A DNA stretch of 64,000 nt from Marinobacter orientalis (GTDB lineage Bacteria; Pseudomonadota; Gammaproteobacteria; Pseudomonadales; Oleiphilaceae): positions 1-64,000 of the forward strand of contig NZ_SRZX01000010.1 of NCBI RefSeq assembly GCF_004792665.1, read 5' to 3'. A program made the position numbers and the translations under genes. Positions 18,990 through 30,041 of the stretch are shown here, one piece after another. The notes below the pieces were generated by a model. It worked only from the letters and a program-made list of their open reading frames with translations, did no database searches and was not told the origin of the DNA. How positions within the stretch are numbered: position 1 is the stretch's first letter; the number at the start of each line of letters is the position of its first letter.

Positions 18990-21842
18990 ATGGAAAAAAC
19001 CTACCAGCCAGAAAAAATCGAACGCCAGTGGTACGAAAACTGGGAATCCAGAGGGTACTTCCGCCCCTCCGGCGAAGGCGAATCATTCAGCATCGCCATC
19101 CCCCCGCCCAACGTCACCGGCAGCCTGCACATGGGCCATGCGTTCCAGCACACCATCATGGACACGCTCACCCGTTTCAAACGCATGCAGGGCCGCAATA
19201 CCCTCTGGCAGGTAGGCAGCGACCACGCCGGTATCGCCACGCAAATGGTGGTTGAACGCAAACTGGCGGCCGAAGAAGGCAAGACCCGCTACGACCTGGG
19301 CCGGGAAGAATTCATCAAACGCATCTGGGACTGGAAAGAGCACTCCGGTGGCACCATCACCGACCAGATGCGCCGCCTGGGTAACTCCGTGGACTGGGAC
19401 CACGAACGCTTTACCATGGATGACGGCTTCTACAGGGCGGTACAGGAAGTCTTTATCCGTCTCTATGACGAAGGCCTGGTCTATCGTGGCAAGCGTCTGG
19501 TCAACTGGGACCCGAAACTGCATACCGCCATCTCCGATCTGGAAGTGGAGAACAAGGAAGAAAAGGGTTTTTTCTGGCATCTGCGCTACCCTCTGGCCGA
19601 CGGCGAAAAGACCCGGGACGGCAAGGATCACCTGGTGGTCGCCACCACCCGCCCGGAAACCATGCTGGGTGATACCGCCGTGGCGGTACACCCGGAGGAT
19701 GAACGTTATCAGCACCTTATCGGCAAGTTTGTGGATCTGCCTCTGGTAGGTCGCCGGATTCCCATCGTTGCCGATACCCACGCCGACCCGGAAAAAGGCA
19801 GCGGCTGCGTAAAAATCACTCCTGCCCATGACTTCAACGACTATGCCGTGGGTAAGCGCAACAACCTGGTAATGATCAACGTGCTGACCCAGGATGCCTG
19901 CATCCGCGATGTCGCCGAAGTGGTCAACCCCGATGGCAGCGAGAACACAGAGGTGGACGGCAGCCTGCCTGTCGCCTACAGCGGACTGGCCCGTGAGGAC
20001 GCCCGCAAACAGATCGTGGCGGACATGGACGCAGAAGGCCTGGTTGAGGAAGTGGAAGACCACGTATTGAACGTGCCCCGCGGTGACCGTTCCGGCCTGA
20101 TTATCGAGCCCATGCTGACGGATCAGTGGTTTGCCGATGCCAAGACCCTGGCAAAGCCTGCCATTGAAGCCGTGGAAGACGGACGTATCCGGTTTGTACC
20201 GAAACAGTACGAGAACATGTACTTTTCCTGGATGCGCGATATCCAGGACTGGTGTATTTCCCGCCAACTGTGGTGGGGTCACCGTATTCCCGCCTGGTAC
20301 GACGCCGCAGGCAACATCTATGTCGGCCGCAGCGAAGATGAAGTTCGCCACAAGCACAACCTGGCCGCTGACGTGGCGCTGAGCCAGGACGAGGATGTAC
20401 TGGACACCTGGTTCAGCTCTGCCCTGTGGACCTTCGGTACCCTGGGATGGCCGGAAATTACCGAGCGCCTGAAAACCTTTCACCCCACCGATGTGCTGGT
20501 CACCGGCTTCGACATCATCTTCTTCTGGGTTGCCCGGATGATCATGATGACCATGCACTTCATGAAGAACGAGGACGGCACCCCACAGGTACCGTTCGAG
20601 ACCGTCTACGTGACCGGCCTGATCCGGGACGAGCACGGCGACAAGATGTCCAAGTCCAAGGGCAATGTGATCGACCCGCTGGACATGATCGACGGCATCG
20701 GGCTGGATGAGTTGCTGGAAAAGCGCACCGGCAACCTGATGCAGCCCAGGCTGGCTGAAAAAATAGCCAGACGCACAAAGAAAGAATTCCCGGAAGGCAT
20801 CACCGCCCACGGCACCGACGCCCTTCGCTTCACCCTGGCAGCCATGGCCACCACCGGCCGTGACATCAACTGGGACATGAAGCGCCTGGAAGGTTACCGG
20901 AACTTCTGCAACAAGCTGTGGAATGCCGCCCGTTACGTGCTGATGAACACCGAAGGCGAGGATTGCGGCGTAAACGGCGAGCCGGTGGCGCTGTCACTGG
21001 CGGACCGCTGGATCATCAGCGAGCTGCAGGCCTGTGAACAGGACGTGATCCGTTACCTGGACCAGTATCGCTTCGACCTGGCGGCCTATGCCCTGTACGA
21101 GTTCATCTGGAACGAATACTGCGACTGGTATCTGGAGCTTTCAAAGCCGGTGCTGAACGACGACAATGCCAGCGTTGAGGCGAAGCGTGGCACCCGCCGT
21201 ACGCTGGTTCGTGTTCTCGAGGCAGTTCTGCGCCTGGCGCACCCGATCATGCCCTTCATTACCGAGGAAATCTGGCAGCGTATCGCGCCGCTGGCCGGCA
21301 AGAGCGGTGACAGCATCATGCTGCAGCCCTTCCCCAGTCCGGATGAAACCAAGCAGGATACGGCTGTCGCCGCCGATATCGAGTGGCTGAAAGGCGTGAT
21401 TGTCGCGGTACGCAATATCCGTGGCGAGATGAACATTTCCCCCGCCAGGTCCATTCCGGTGTTACTCCGCGGAAAAGACCCGGAAGACAAACGCCGACTG
21501 GACCAAAACCGGCAATTTCTGGCATCACTGGCCAAGCTGGAAAGTGTGGAATGGTTCACTGGGGGCGAAGCTCCCATGTCTGCCACCCAACTGGTCGGCG
21601 AGATGGAAGTACTGGTCCCCATGGCCGGCCTGATCGACAAGGACGCGGAACTCAAACGCCTGGACAAGGAGCTTGAACGGCTGCAGAAAGAAGTGGATCG
21701 ACTGGCAGGCAAGCTCGGCAATGAAAAATTCACCGCCAAAGCTCCGGCCGAAGTAGTGGAAAAAGAAAAGGACAAGCTCCGTGATGCTCGCGGCAGCATG
21801 AACCGGCTGATTGAACAGCGGGCTGCCATCGAGGCCATGTAA
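18990..21842 (+). CDS. valS: Valyl-tRNA synthetase
   Basis: Class I synthetase that charges and proof-reads tRNA-Val. The 950 residues include the HIGH-type motif HMGH (47-50), the CP1 editing domain (about 190-350), KMSKS (552-556), the anticodon-binding domain, and a C-terminal coiled coil (about 880-950) rich in Lys and Glu. I start at [15 protein letters not shown], which matches E. coli ValS. The reading frame is open 78 codons further upstream, but that part runs through the inverted repeat and is not protein-like. It is the third gene of the pepA-holC-valS order, and panE follows after four bases. Confidence 0.96.
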   Translation: MEKTYQPEKIERQWYENWESRGYFRPSGEGESFSIAIPPPNVTGSLHMGHAFQHTIMDTLTRFKRMQGRNTLWQVGSDHAGIATQMVVERKLAAEEGKTRYDLGREEFIKRIWDWKEHSGGTITDQMRRLGNSVDWDHERFTMDDGFYRAVQEVFIRLYDEGLVYRGKRLVNWDPKLHTAISDLEVENKEEKGFFWHLRYPLADGEKTRDGKDHLVVATTRPETMLGDTAVAVHPEDERYQHLIGKFVDLPLVGRRIPIVADTHADPEKGSGCVKITPAHDFNDYAVGKRNNLVMINVLTQDACIRDVAEVVNPDGSENTEVDGSLPVAYSGLAREDARKQIVADMDAEGLVEEVEDHVLNVPRGDRSGLIIEPMLTDQWFADAKTLAKPAIEAVEDGRIRFVPKQYENMYFSWMRDIQDWCISRQLWWGHRIPAWYDAAGNIYVGRSEDEVRHKHNLAADVALSQDEDVLDTWFSSALWTFGTLGWPEITERLKTFHPTDVLVTGFDIIFFWVARMIMMTMHFMKNEDGTPQVPFETVYVTGLIRDEHGDKMSKSKGNVIDPLDMIDGIGLDELLEKRTGNLMQPRLAEKIARRTKKEFPEGITAHGTDALRFTLAAMATTGRDINWDMKRLEGYRNFCNKLWNAARYVLMNTEGEDCGVNGEPVALSLADRWIISELQACEQDVIRYLDQYRFDLAAYALYEFIWNEYCDWYLELSKPVLNDDNASVEAKRGTRRTLVRVLEAVLRLAHPIMPFITEEIWQRIAPLAGKSGDSIMLQPFPSPDETKQDTAVAADIEWLKGVIVAVRNIRGEMNISPARSIPVLLRGKDPEDKRRLDQNRQFLASLAKLESVEWFTGGEAPMSATQLVGEMEVLVPMAGLIDKDAELKRLDKELERLQKEVDRLAGKLGNEKFTAKAPAEVVEKEKDKLRDARGSMNRLIEQRAAIEAM

Positions 21843-21846
21843 CCTC

Positions 21847-22839
21847 ATGAGCGGGCGCGAGGAGAACCAACAGTTACCCGGGACCGGTCTTATTGCCATT
21901 CTGGGGGCAGGCTCCCTCGGCCGATTGTGGGCCGGGTACCTGTCCGCCGGCAAGGTGGCCTTTGTACCCCGCCATGGCTCCGCTGATGTGTCTGGCGCAG
22001 ACTCACTAAGCTACAGACTTCAGCGATTCGATGGCTCTGCCGCATCTGTATCCATCCCATGGCTGACCAGCTCGTCAGAACAGCCCTCTGTGCTGCTGGT
22101 CACGACCAAAGCCGGCGATACTCTGGGCGCCCTTGAATCCCGACTACCCGAACTGCCCTGCGACACACCCATTGTGCTGTTCCAGAACGGTATGGGGAGC
22201 CAACAGGCTGTTGCGGAGCGGTGGCCACGCCGGCCCATCCTTGCCGCCAGCACCACCGAAGGCGCCAATCGTCCGCAGCAAGGCCAGACGGTCCACGCCG
22301 GCAGGGGAGAAACCCGGGTTGGTGCTCTCACAGACAGGGCAAGACCGTTCGTGAAGCCGGTAGTGCAGGCCCTCGCCGCGAGCGGGCTGAAAGTCCATGC
22401 GGAACCCGATATACGCCAGAGGCTTTGGGACAAGCTGATAGTGAATGCCGGCATCAACGCCTTTACCGCCATTCTCAACTGCCGCAATGGCGACATTCTG
22501 AACAGCCGGTTCTACCTGGAGCGTATAGACGACCTGTGCGCGGAAATCGCGGCGGTGCTCGAAGCGGAGGGCGGCCGGCCACTGACGCCTGCCATGATCC
22601 GCGAGCGCATTGAAACCGTGGCACAAAGCACGGCAAATAACACTTCGTCCATGCTGAGCGACCGACAAAAGGGCCGGACCACGGAGATTGACTTCATTAA
22701 TGGCTACGTTGCACGCCGCGGACAGGCCCATGGCATTGAAGTGCCGGTGAATCAAATGCTGACAGAACGGGTACAGCAACTGTCGGCTGATCCAGAAGCC
22801 GGGAGGCCAGGCAATCAGAACAAGCCGGGAGCATCCTGA
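21847..22839 (+). CDS. panE: 2-dehydropantoate 2-reductase (ketopantoate reductase)
   Basis: Reduces ketopantoate to pantoate with NADPH, on the route to coenzyme A. The 330-residue protein has an N-terminal Rossmann motif (IAILGAGSLGRLWAGYL), the TTKAGDT segment and VLFQNGMGS, and a helical C-terminal domain with KLIVNAGINAFTAILNCRNG, where the Lys and Asn are the catalytic residues. The ATG lies four bases after the valS stop, so coupling is likely; a longer frame from 21811 would overlap valS. Pro/Gly/Asn-rich residues at the C-terminus extend past the usual end. Confidence 0.88.
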   Translation: MSGREENQQLPGTGLIAILGAGSLGRLWAGYLSAGKVAFVPRHGSADVSGADSLSYRLQRFDGSAASVSIPWLTSSSEQPSVLLVTTKAGDTLGALESRLPELPCDTPIVLFQNGMGSQQAVAERWPRRPILAASTTEGANRPQQGQTVHAGRGETRVGALTDRARPFVKPVVQALAASGLKVHAEPDIRQRLWDKLIVNAGINAFTAILNCRNGDILNSRFYLERIDDLCAEIAAVLEAEGGRPLTPAMIRERIETVAQSTANNTSSMLSDRQKGRTTEIDFINGYVARRGQAHGIEVPVNQMLTERVQQLSADPEAGRPGNQNKPGAS

Positions 22840-22861
22840 CCGGCAATCGCCTTTTTGATCC

Positions 22862-22882
22862 GGGCCTCCGGTTCAGAGGCCC
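22862..22882. terminator. Hairpin between convergent panE and chemoreceptor
   Basis: A 7-bp perfect stem, GGGCCTC (22862-22868) with GAGGCCC (22876-22882), sits between the two converging stop codons. No T-run follows on either strand, so termination is only possible. Confidence 0.4.
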
Positions 22883-22889
22883 TGTCGCC

Positions 22890-24920
22890 TCAGACCCGGA
22901 AAGCGTCCACCAGCCGTTGCAGCGAGGCTGTCAGTTGCGACATCTCCCGTGAGGAGGCCAGAGTCTCTTCGGCATTGTCCGCCGTTTTCTGGCCCAGCAC
23001 GCTGATCTGCTCAACATTGGTATTCACATTTTTCGCAACCGCCGACTGCTCTTCTGCAGCCTGGGCAATCTGGTGACTCATATCCACGATCGTCGATATC
23101 CCCCGGGCAATCCGATCCAGCGCCTCAGTAACTTCAGAGGATTTCCTGACCGTGGTTTCCGTCACCTCATGACTGTTTGTCATGGCTGCTACCGCGTCTT
23201 TCACGCCGCTTTGCAGGCGGGAAATCATGCCTTCTATTTCTTCTGTGGACTTATGAGTGCGCTGGGACAATGACCGCACCTCGTCTGCAACCACGGCAAA
23301 CCCACGTCCCTGTTCGCCAGCACGGGCTGCTTCGATGGCCGCGTTCAGGGCCAACAGGTTTGTCTGCTCGGCAATCGCCTTGATTTCCACCAGCACCTGA
23401 CTGATGTTGTCGCTGTCGGCATTCACCCGGTTGATAACCTCAACCGCACCCGAAATCTCGGTCGCCAGACGGTTGATGGTCTCAACAGTATCAGACACCA
23501 CCTCGCGTCCCTTCTCGGTATCTTCTTCTGCCGTGCTGGCACTGTCGGAAACCCTGTGGGCGCTTTCTGTCACTTCATTAACAGCTTCCACCATCTGGCT
23601 CATGGCTTCGTTGATCTGGCCGGACTCCTCCATCTGCCGGGCGACCGCCTCGCTGTTGGCGGCGGCCGTGTCATTGACCCGGCTTGCCTGGCGATCCACA
23701 TCCGATGTCGTACTGCTGACGGACCGGATCAGCTCCGCGATCCGGTCCGTCATGCTGTTGAACTCCGTGGTCAGCTCACCCAGTTCATCCCGGTTATCCA
23801 GCTCGATGTGGGCTGTCATATCACCCGCAGCCACATTACGGGCCGCCTGGCTGAACCGGTTGATAGCCGTGCGCACCGACATGAAGAAGCCGACGTACAG
23901 ATACACCACCACCAGCAGTACAACAACAAGAGCAACAATAATGAACTGCCGCTGCTGAACCTCGCCATCCAGCCGTGCATTGAGGTTATCCCTGACCACA
24001 TCGAAAATGCCCGCCGTAAAGGCATCATAATAAACGAGCTGATTCTCGATCGTGCGGTTAAAATCCTGCCATGGCAATTCCAGGCGCATGGGAGTGATGA
24101 CATTGGCATCAAGCTCGTTCCGAATAGTAATCAGACTGCCCTCAATACCCTTGACAGCGTTACCGTTATTTTCCGCCAGATCCGGCGAGGTATCGATCGC
24201 AACGGAAAGTGAAGGGCCAAGAAGAGATGAACGATTGGTGAGCGCGTCGTAGATTTCATTCAGCGAATCACTGAGGCCGTAGCCCACCTGCCCTTCCAGC
24301 AAGGCATGGATCCCGAAGGAACGGGCCCGCCCGATAATGTTTTCGGCATCCGGAAGAGCCTCGCGCACAAGCCCGAGCAACAGCAGATTCTCCCTCGACG
24401 CATCCTGGCCCAGGCCGGAAATCTCGATAGTGGCGGAAAGCATGGCACGGACTTTCTGGACAAACTCCTGATAGTACTTGAACTGGGGGTCAATATTGCC
24501 CTGATAGCTATCAGCCGACTTCAGCCGCTGCCACTCTTCCCGCAGCAGCGCAATCTGCTCTGCCCAGTTACCGGATGTATCGAAGCGGGCATTCGCACCA
24601 GCCAGTTCTTCCAGCCGGAGGCCAATTCTCTCAGCCGCGGCATCAGATCTGGAAAGCAGCTCGCTGTTGTCCTTGATTTTGCCGGGGGCCCGGAAATCAC
24701 GGTATTCCAGGGACGCTTCGAGAAGCGCATCGACCTTCTCCAGTTGCTCAAGGCCTTCAACACCGCGAGTCATGGTTTCCACCGACCGGTTCAGTTCACT
24801 GATCACCAGCCACGACAGGGCAACAATAGGCAGCAGGAACAGAACGCTGATCAGGCTGAATTTGTAGAACATTGGCAGCCGGTTCATCAACGACACAGCA
24901 GGCTTGATAAGCTGGTTCAC
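22890..24920 (-). CDS. Methyl-accepting chemotaxis protein with large periplasmic sensor
   Basis: An inner-membrane chemoreceptor of 676 residues. The first helix (about 21-45) is followed by a roughly 270-residue, mainly helical periplasmic region, a second helix (about 325-350), HAMP, and a signalling domain with the tip [20 protein letters not shown]. The ligand is unknown; the sensor is not one I can name. Several in-frame GTG codons are possible starts (24932, 24926, 24920). I chose the third because GGGAG lies about 5 bases before it. No C-terminal CheR-binding pentapeptide is present. It has a sigma-28-like promoter at 24974-25000 and converges on panE. Confidence 0.9.
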   Translation of the reverse strand: MNQLIKPAVSLMNRLPMFYKFSLISVLFLLPIVALSWLVISELNRSVETMTRGVEGLEQLEKVDALLEASLEYRDFRAPGKIKDNSELLSRSDAAAERIGLRLEELAGANARFDTSGNWAEQIALLREEWQRLKSADSYQGNIDPQFKYYQEFVQKVRAMLSATIEISGLGQDASRENLLLLGLVREALPDAENIIGRARSFGIHALLEGQVGYGLSDSLNEIYDALTNRSSLLGPSLSVAIDTSPDLAENNGNAVKGIEGSLITIRNELDANVITPMRLELPWQDFNRTIENQLVYYDAFTAGIFDVVRDNLNARLDGEVQQRQFIIVALVVVLLVVVYLYVGFFMSVRTAINRFSQAARNVAAGDMTAHIELDNRDELGELTTEFNSMTDRIAELIRSVSSTTSDVDRQASRVNDTAAANSEAVARQMEESGQINEAMSQMVEAVNEVTESAHRVSDSASTAEEDTEKGREVVSDTVETINRLATEISGAVEVINRVNADSDNISQVLVEIKAIAEQTNLLALNAAIEAARAGEQGRGFAVVADEVRSLSQRTHKSTEEIEGMISRLQSGVKDAVAAMTNSHEVTETTVRKSSEVTEALDRIARGISTIVDMSHQIAQAAEEQSAVAKNVNTNVEQISVLGQKTADNAEETLASSREMSQLTASLQRLVDAFRV

Positions 24921-24973
24921 GTACACTCCCACACAAGGCGCCGAAAAAATGAAAATGGATTCTATCTTTTATT

Positions 24974-25000
24974 TTGTCGACTAAAGTACTACAAACTTGA
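24974..25000 (-). promoter_or_regulatory. Candidate sigma-28 (FliA) promoter for the chemoreceptor
   Basis: On the minus strand TCAAGTTT, an 11-base spacer and GTCGACAA match the flagellar consensus TAAAGTTT-N11-GCCGATAA at most positions. It lies about 55 bases upstream of the start codon. The chemoreceptor at 6085 has a similar promoter, suggesting that both belong to the late flagellar regulon. Confidence 0.65.
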
Positions 25001-25046
25001 GTGTTGCTCGGCGAAAAAATGTAATTTTTGTTAAAAAACATCAACT

Positions 25047-25934
25047 CTATACCACGCCGGCAATCACCAGCAGCGCCAACAGACAGATCCATACCAGCAT
25101 ACTGCGGTTCAGCAGGCCCCGGATCGCATCCAGGCTACGGCGGCCATAGCCGGGCCACTCATCGGGGTGAATCTGTGAAAATCGTCCCGGGTCCAGCGCA
25201 TAGCCTGTCAATGCGCTATTTGCCGCTGCCATCAGCACCTGATCCGTTTTTAGCGTTATACCGGCCAGAACCCGTTTCCCCTCGCTCATCCAGCCTGCAA
25301 GATCTCCGGCCACGCCGAAGGTAAACGCCAACAGGCGAGCCGGCAACCAGTTGAGTACTTCTGCCAACGCGGCAAAGTCGGGCCGTGCTGCCGTCTGTGG
25401 CCAGTGGTCCCGCAACGCAATGATGCCTCGTGCGAAAAAGGCAGCTGCCGGACCAGCAACCACATACCAGAAAGCAACCAGGAAGAATCGCTCGAAGACA
25501 TGGGCCATCAGCGTGCGTGACAGTAGCAGATGCATCTCATCCGGAGAGGCAGCCGCACCTCTGTCCCGAGGGGGAAGGTTGTCCTTGATATGATGCCAGG
25601 CAGCCTGCATATCGCCTCTGGCCCAGGACGTACTGTAGGCTTCCAGTGGTGATCGCCAGCCAGGCGCCCCCATCAGCGTTACCAGCAACACGAATTCCAG
25701 CGGGTAGGCCGCCATTCTCCAGCCAAGCTTGTCCAGATACCCGACACCAACCGCAAGCACTACTGCCGGCACGGCGATCACGAGTAGCCCTTTCCACTTC
25801 CCGGCGCCATTTCCGGCTGACATTTTGCTGCTGGCCCGGAAGGCAGCACGCCACAGTGAATCCCCGGACCAGGCATTTGCCGCATCGAGCTTGCGTCTTG
25901 TCAGGTATGCAAGCAGAAAGACTACCAGCGCCAT
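25047..25934 (-). CDS. ampE: Inner-membrane protein AmpE
   Basis: A membrane protein of the AmpE family (related to CobD/CbiB), encoded with ampD in many gammaproteobacteria and linked to beta-lactamase regulation, though its molecular role is unclear. The 295 residues show an N-terminal helix (MALVVFLLAYLTRR), further hydrophobic segments at about 50-90, 145-175 and 270-295, and the family segment LNWLPARLLAFTFGVAGD. Its ATG overlaps the ampD stop codon by one base, so it is translated from the same message. Confidence 0.88.
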   Translation of the reverse strand: MALVVFLLAYLTRRKLDAANAWSGDSLWRAAFRASSKMSAGNGAGKWKGLLVIAVPAVVLAVGVGYLDKLGWRMAAYPLEFVLLVTLMGAPGWRSPLEAYSTSWARGDMQAAWHHIKDNLPPRDRGAAASPDEMHLLLSRTLMAHVFERFFLVAFWYVVAGPAAAFFARGIIALRDHWPQTAARPDFAALAEVLNWLPARLLAFTFGVAGDLAGWMSEGKRVLAGITLKTDQVLMAAANSALTGYALDPGRFSQIHPDEWPGYGRRSLDAIRGLLNRSMLVWICLLALLVIAGVV

Positions 25935-26560
25935 CAGCCACTCCTCCCCGTATCCGGCCCGGCATTCAACATCTGCCGGTAGCGAGACCAGTTGAATGCC
26001 GGACCAGGGTCGGTTTTCCGGCCCGGCGCAATATCACTGTGGCCGGTAATCCGTTGCGGGGTAATTTCCGGCCAGGCCGCCATAATCCTCCATGACAGGT
26101 CCGCCAACGTCCGATACTGGGCGGTGGTATAGGGAATGTCATCCGTACCTTCCAGTTCAATCCCTACGGAAAAGTCGTTGCACTCCTGCTCACCCTCAAA
26201 GCATGAGCGGCCCGCATGCCAGGCCCTGTTCAACAGGCTGACAAACTGCACTGCTGACCCATCACGCAGAATCAGTAAATGCGAAGACACTTTCATCGCA
26301 GCAATGGTCTCGAAATAAGGATGCTCCGACGCATCAAGCTGGTTGCAGAAAAACCGCTCTATGGCATCTCCACCGAACTGCCCTGGCGGCAGGCTGATGT
26401 TATGAATCACCAGCAGGGAAATGCCTGCGCCTTCGGGGCGAGGGCTGAAGTTGGGTGAAGGACACCACCGGGCTGTGCTCACACGCCCGGTGCGGCGCAG
26501 CCGGGAGGCCGGGATTTCTGAAGGGTCATTCGAGCAGTGGGGTGCGTTTTGTTCAGACAA
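25934..26560 (-). CDS. ampD: 1,6-anhydro-N-acetylmuramyl-L-alanine amidase AmpD
   Basis: A cytosolic zinc amidase that cleaves anhydromuropeptides during cell-wall recycling; loss raises AmpR-dependent beta-lactamase in other species. The 208-residue protein has VIHNISLPPGQFGG, VSSHLLILRDG and ITGHSDIAPGRKTDPG. The zinc ligands are His53, His174 and Asp184, and Glu136 matches the catalytic Glu. The only start that keeps the N-terminal strand is TTG at 26560, with GGAA about 9 bases before it. About 20 poorly conserved residues precede the family region, so a start further in is possible. It overlaps ampE by one base. Confidence 0.93.
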   Translation of the reverse strand: MSEQNAPHCSNDPSEIPASRLRRTGRVSTARWCPSPNFSPRPEGAGISLLVIHNISLPPGQFGGDAIERFFCNQLDASEHPYFETIAAMKVSSHLLILRDGSAVQFVSLLNRAWHAGRSCFEGEQECNDFSVGIELEGTDDIPYTTAQYRTLADLSWRIMAAWPEITPQRITGHSDIAPGRKTDPGPAFNWSRYRQMLNAGPDTGRSG

Positions 26561-26660
26561 TGTATTTCCAGCTGGCCGGCGACGAAGGTTTTATCACCAT
26601 TCGCCTCTGTTACGTTCGTGCCAGTGATTGAAGCACAAAGCGGGAGACCTTGCTATGCAG

Positions 26661-28964
26661 TCAGTCCTTGCGACTGCTACGCAGGTTATCGATGATGGAC
26701 TCCAGGGCTCGATCGAAAATCAGACCGTCATCAAGCATGGTGATTTCTTCCGCCGCCAGGGCCATGGCCAGATCTTCGCGCTGATACTCGGCCACTTTCG
26801 CACCACTGCGATTAACGAAGATGTATTTGCCCGTTGCCTTGATAAAGGCGGCCAGTTTACAGCGAATCTTGCCACCGTCGCGAATCAGCTCGATCCAGGA
26901 TCCGACACGGAGGCCATCAGCACGCTCCAGCCATTGTAGCTCAACGCCACTGCCGGCCTCCGGGGCTTCGGCAGCCCTGGAAACGACCGGTTCAGAAACT
27001 GCTGCAGCCGGTTCGGGTGTTGTCAAAGGTTCCGGGGATTGCGGAGTTTTTGCAGGCAGTTCTCTGTCCTGCGGATGGGCAGCGGCAGAAATTTTATCCC
27101 CGGGGGTTTCAGGTTGTACCGGCTTTTCAGCAGCTGCCGGGTGCCGGGATGCTGTCACCAGGCGCTGGAACACATCCACATGGGCCAGCTCAAGATCCCT
27201 TATAGCGGCGTCGGTGGCGAACGGATCCCAGGCTATTTCCTGCAGCGCAGACCGCAGCCTGTCAACGATGCCGGGGATTGCCCTCAGCAATTCACTCCGG
27301 GTGCTTTCTTCGACCGGCTTCGGATCCACGCTCCAGACCAGCTGGCGGGTGAATTCAGTTGCCGCCTGCCAGCGCTCACTGTCGTCGCCCTCACGCAGTA
27401 CAATCCACTGCAGATATTTCGACCACGCCTCATTCAGCAGCGTGACCACCTGAGGAGGCAGATCCCGGCCAGTCATCTGCTCGCTCAACAGTGCTTCTGT
27501 GGCCCTGGAAGCCCTTTCCTGTCTGGCCCGACCCTCTTCTGCGTCACGAAGACGCTGCTCCACCAACTCCCGCCGGCGGCGGTCCAGGTCCATGAAATGC
27601 CCGAAGTCACTGAGCAACTCGCTGAACAGGTCCACATTGTCGGTGAATTCATTCAGGACACGGTCAACGACCGATTCGATTTTTTCCCGCAAGGGGTCTC
27701 GCTGGCCTGCTTTTTTCTCAGTCCAGCCAATGGCCGACATGGCCAATTCGTTGACCAACTTTCTTACCGGATGCCCGCCGCGATTGAAGAAGTTCCTGTC
27801 GCTCAGAGCCACCTTCAGCACCGGAATCTGCAAACGCCCGATGACGGCTTTCATGACGGGATGAAGCTGACGGTCTTCAAGAATAAAGTCGAACAGCATG
27901 GAAACCAGGTTGATGACATCGTTGTCGACCTGACCGACATTGAAGGCGCCGCCTGTTTCAGCCCGGAAAACTGGCTGCAGTTGCTCAGACAAAGGCACCA
28001 CCTCACCCTGGCGCCAATGGAGGGATTGCGCCTGTATGTCACTCAGTCGCAGCATCAGGGCGCCGGTATCCAGCAATACCGTCCCTCCGGACGGTCTTCC
28101 TGTGGCGCCGCTCTGCCCCTTGTGCAGCAACGCACTGAGCTCGGAGAAGGTAGCACCAACATCCCCGGGTGGCGCTGTCAGCGGCCCCGCCGAATCAGAT
28201 CCTGCCTTTTCAGAGAGTATGCCTCCACTCCCGGCGGCCCCGGGCGCGCGTCCTGAAGATGGACGCCCCCCGGCAGGAGCACGGCGCATGTCCGGCAACA
28301 CGCCTTCGGCGATCAGAGTCTTGTTTGCGTCTTTGTAGACATCGCCAAGAATCCCGACCAGCAGACGATCAAACAGTTTCAGCACCACCAGTTTGGCGCG
28401 AATGTCGATGTCCAGGTCAGCACAGGCTTCTGCGACGCCCCCACAAATCACTTCCGGGCTCAGAGGCATCTGGCTGTCATCAAGTTCTGCCGAGGGCACC
28501 AGGTGGGAGACCCGGACATTCAGCAACCCGATTGCTTCGGCATGCTGGTTGCGAAGCTTGTTGATCAGGTTATCGATGGCTACCTGCTGCTCCAGATCAG
28601 CGTGGTCCATCAGGGCAAGGGAATCCTGCTCAACTTCATCCAGGGTTCGGCTTCCGCTGGCTGGACGAAAGGAGCCAATTTCATTGAAAGCGCGGCTGAC
28701 GTATTGCAGAACAGACACCGTCATGTTCTTGCGTCGCAACCGGAGTTCCCGCATGGCATCGAAATAGGCGGTCTGATCCTGATTGGTGCTGGCCTTGTCA
28801 GCCAACTCGAAAAGCGAATCGTCGGCCTTGTCAAAGAAACCGGACATCACCGCCTTCAGCGACCGACCGGATACGTCACGCAGGCGCACCAGCGAGCCCG
28901 GCAGGGAAAACCTGTCCGGCAAATTCCGGGCTTTGAAGCTTACAACCTTGTTATCCTGCGCCAT
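26661..28964 (-). CDS. DUF1631 family protein
   Basis: A large (767-residue), probably cytoplasmic protein of the DUF1631 family, sometimes misnamed thymidine phosphorylase. It has a mainly helical N-terminal half, a Gly/Pro/Ser-rich low-complexity stretch at about 230-275, a central helical region with a basic, coiled-coil-like part (DLDRRRRELVEQRLRDAEEG), a Pro/Glu-rich linker (about 620-675) and a small beta-rich C-terminal domain (about 680-767; GSWIELIRDGGKIRCKLAAF). The last part resembles a PilZ-type barrel, but I do not see the full RxxxR...DxSxxG motif. No function is established. Its position beside ampDE and nadC is as in P. aeruginosa. Confidence 0.82.
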   Translation of the reverse strand: MAQDNKVVSFKARNLPDRFSLPGSLVRLRDVSGRSLKAVMSGFFDKADDSLFELADKASTNQDQTAYFDAMRELRLRRKNMTVSVLQYVSRAFNEIGSFRPASGSRTLDEVEQDSLALMDHADLEQQVAIDNLINKLRNQHAEAIGLLNVRVSHLVPSAELDDSQMPLSPEVICGGVAEACADLDIDIRAKLVVLKLFDRLLVGILGDVYKDANKTLIAEGVLPDMRRAPAGGRPSSGRAPGAAGSGGILSEKAGSDSAGPLTAPPGDVGATFSELSALLHKGQSGATGRPSGGTVLLDTGALMLRLSDIQAQSLHWRQGEVVPLSEQLQPVFRAETGGAFNVGQVDNDVINLVSMLFDFILEDRQLHPVMKAVIGRLQIPVLKVALSDRNFFNRGGHPVRKLVNELAMSAIGWTEKKAGQRDPLREKIESVVDRVLNEFTDNVDLFSELLSDFGHFMDLDRRRRELVEQRLRDAEEGRARQERASRATEALLSEQMTGRDLPPQVVTLLNEAWSKYLQWIVLREGDDSERWQAATEFTRQLVWSVDPKPVEESTRSELLRAIPGIVDRLRSALQEIAWDPFATDAAIRDLELAHVDVFQRLVTASRHPAAAEKPVQPETPGDKISAAAHPQDRELPAKTPQSPEPLTTPEPAAAVSEPVVSRAAEAPEAGSGVELQWLERADGLRVGSWIELIRDGGKIRCKLAAFIKATGKYIFVNRSGAKVAEYQREDLAMALAAEEITMLDDGLIFDRALESIIDNLRSSRKD

Positions 28965-29102
28965 TCGGCTACTCCGGACGGTAACTGGAAATCTTTGTTA
29001 TCAGACATCTTAGGCCTTACCCACGTCACCTTGTGTCAGAATTTGTCACCTTTTGTGTTTAAGTGACGGTCATCACAGTTTAGGATTCCGGTTCACCTCC
29101 GT

Positions 29103-29131
29103 TTGGTGAATGCGCGGCCGGGCTTTAGAAT
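29103..29131 (+). promoter_or_regulatory. Candidate sigma-70 promoter of nadC
   Basis: TTGGTG (29103-29108), a 17-base spacer and TAGAAT (29126-29131) lie about 57 bases before the nadC ATG. The -10 matches at five of six positions, the -35 at three of six. Confidence 0.5.
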
Positions 29132-29188
29132 CATTATCTCGACCCTATTGCGTACAAGATCCCAAAATTCAGGACCGGAACCTTGACC

Positions 29189-30037
29189 ATGATCCCAGCA
29201 GAACTGCTTCGCCAATCCCGCACAGAAACCGTCGCCCAAAGCCTCCGGGAAGACATCGGGGACGGCGATATCACCGCTATGCTGATACCCGAAAACCGGA
29301 TCAGCCATGGAAGGGTTATCACTCGCGAAACTGCAACCATCGCCGGAAGGGCCTGGGTTGAGGAGGTTTTCAGGCAGGTGGACTCAAGCGTTACGCTGGA
29401 CTGGCAGGTCAAGGACGGGGACGAAGTAAATCCCGACCAGGTGCTGTTTACCATGGCAGGACCGGCCCGCAGCCTGCTCACCGCCGAACGGACGGCCCTC
29501 AACTGGCTTCAGATGCTCTCCGGCGTCGCCACAACATGCACGGCCTATGCGCGGCGCGTTGCCCATACCGGCGTGCGGCTGCTTGACACCCGTAAAACAC
29601 TTCCGGGCCTGAGACTGGCTCAGAAATACGCGGTAACCTGCGGTGGTTGCCATAACCACCGCATTGGCCTCTGGGACGCGTTTCTGATCAAGGAAAATCA
29701 TATCGCCGCCTGTGGTTCGATTGCCAACGCAGTGGCCGCGGCCCGACGCATCGCCCCCGGCCGCCCGGTGGAAGTGGAAACCGAAAACTCTGATGAACTG
29801 GAGCAGGCCCTTGCCGCTGGCGCAGACATCATCATGCTGGACGAATTTTCACTGGATGATATGAAGAAGGCGGTTTCCCGCACCGACGGCGCCGCAAAAC
29901 TGGAGGCTTCAGGCAGCATAAACAGCGACACCCTGGTACCGGTGGCAGAGACAGGCGTGGACTATATTTCCATCGGGGCGCTGACCAAGGATGTACGGGC
30001 AGTTGACCTCTCAATGCGGCTGGAAGAGACCAACTGA
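29189..30037 (+). CDS. nadC: Nicotinate-nucleotide pyrophosphorylase (quinolinate PRTase)
   Basis: Converts quinolinate and PRPP to nicotinate mononucleotide in de novo NAD synthesis. The 282-residue protein carries [27 protein letters not shown] and [16 protein letters not shown], plus IMLDEF and EASGSIN of the phosphate-binding barrel. I give the ATG at 29189, with GGAA about 8 bases upstream. A TTG two codons earlier (29183), with AGGA at a good distance, is nearly as plausible. It is divergent from the DUF1631 gene and converges on yqcC. Confidence 0.96.
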   Translation: MIPAELLRQSRTETVAQSLREDIGDGDITAMLIPENRISHGRVITRETATIAGRAWVEEVFRQVDSSVTLDWQVKDGDEVNPDQVLFTMAGPARSLLTAERTALNWLQMLSGVATTCTAYARRVAHTGVRLLDTRKTLPGLRLAQKYAVTCGGCHNHRIGLWDAFLIKENHIAACGSIANAVAAARRIAPGRPVEVETENSDELEQALAAGADIIMLDEFSLDDMKKAVSRTDGAAKLEASGSINSDTLVPVAETGVDYISIGALTKDVRAVDLSMRLEETN

Positions 30038-30041
30038 CGAA

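Noticed and set aside
19083..20810. 575-codon open frame opposite valS
   Set aside because: Antisense shadow of valS, produced by the codon bias of the real gene.
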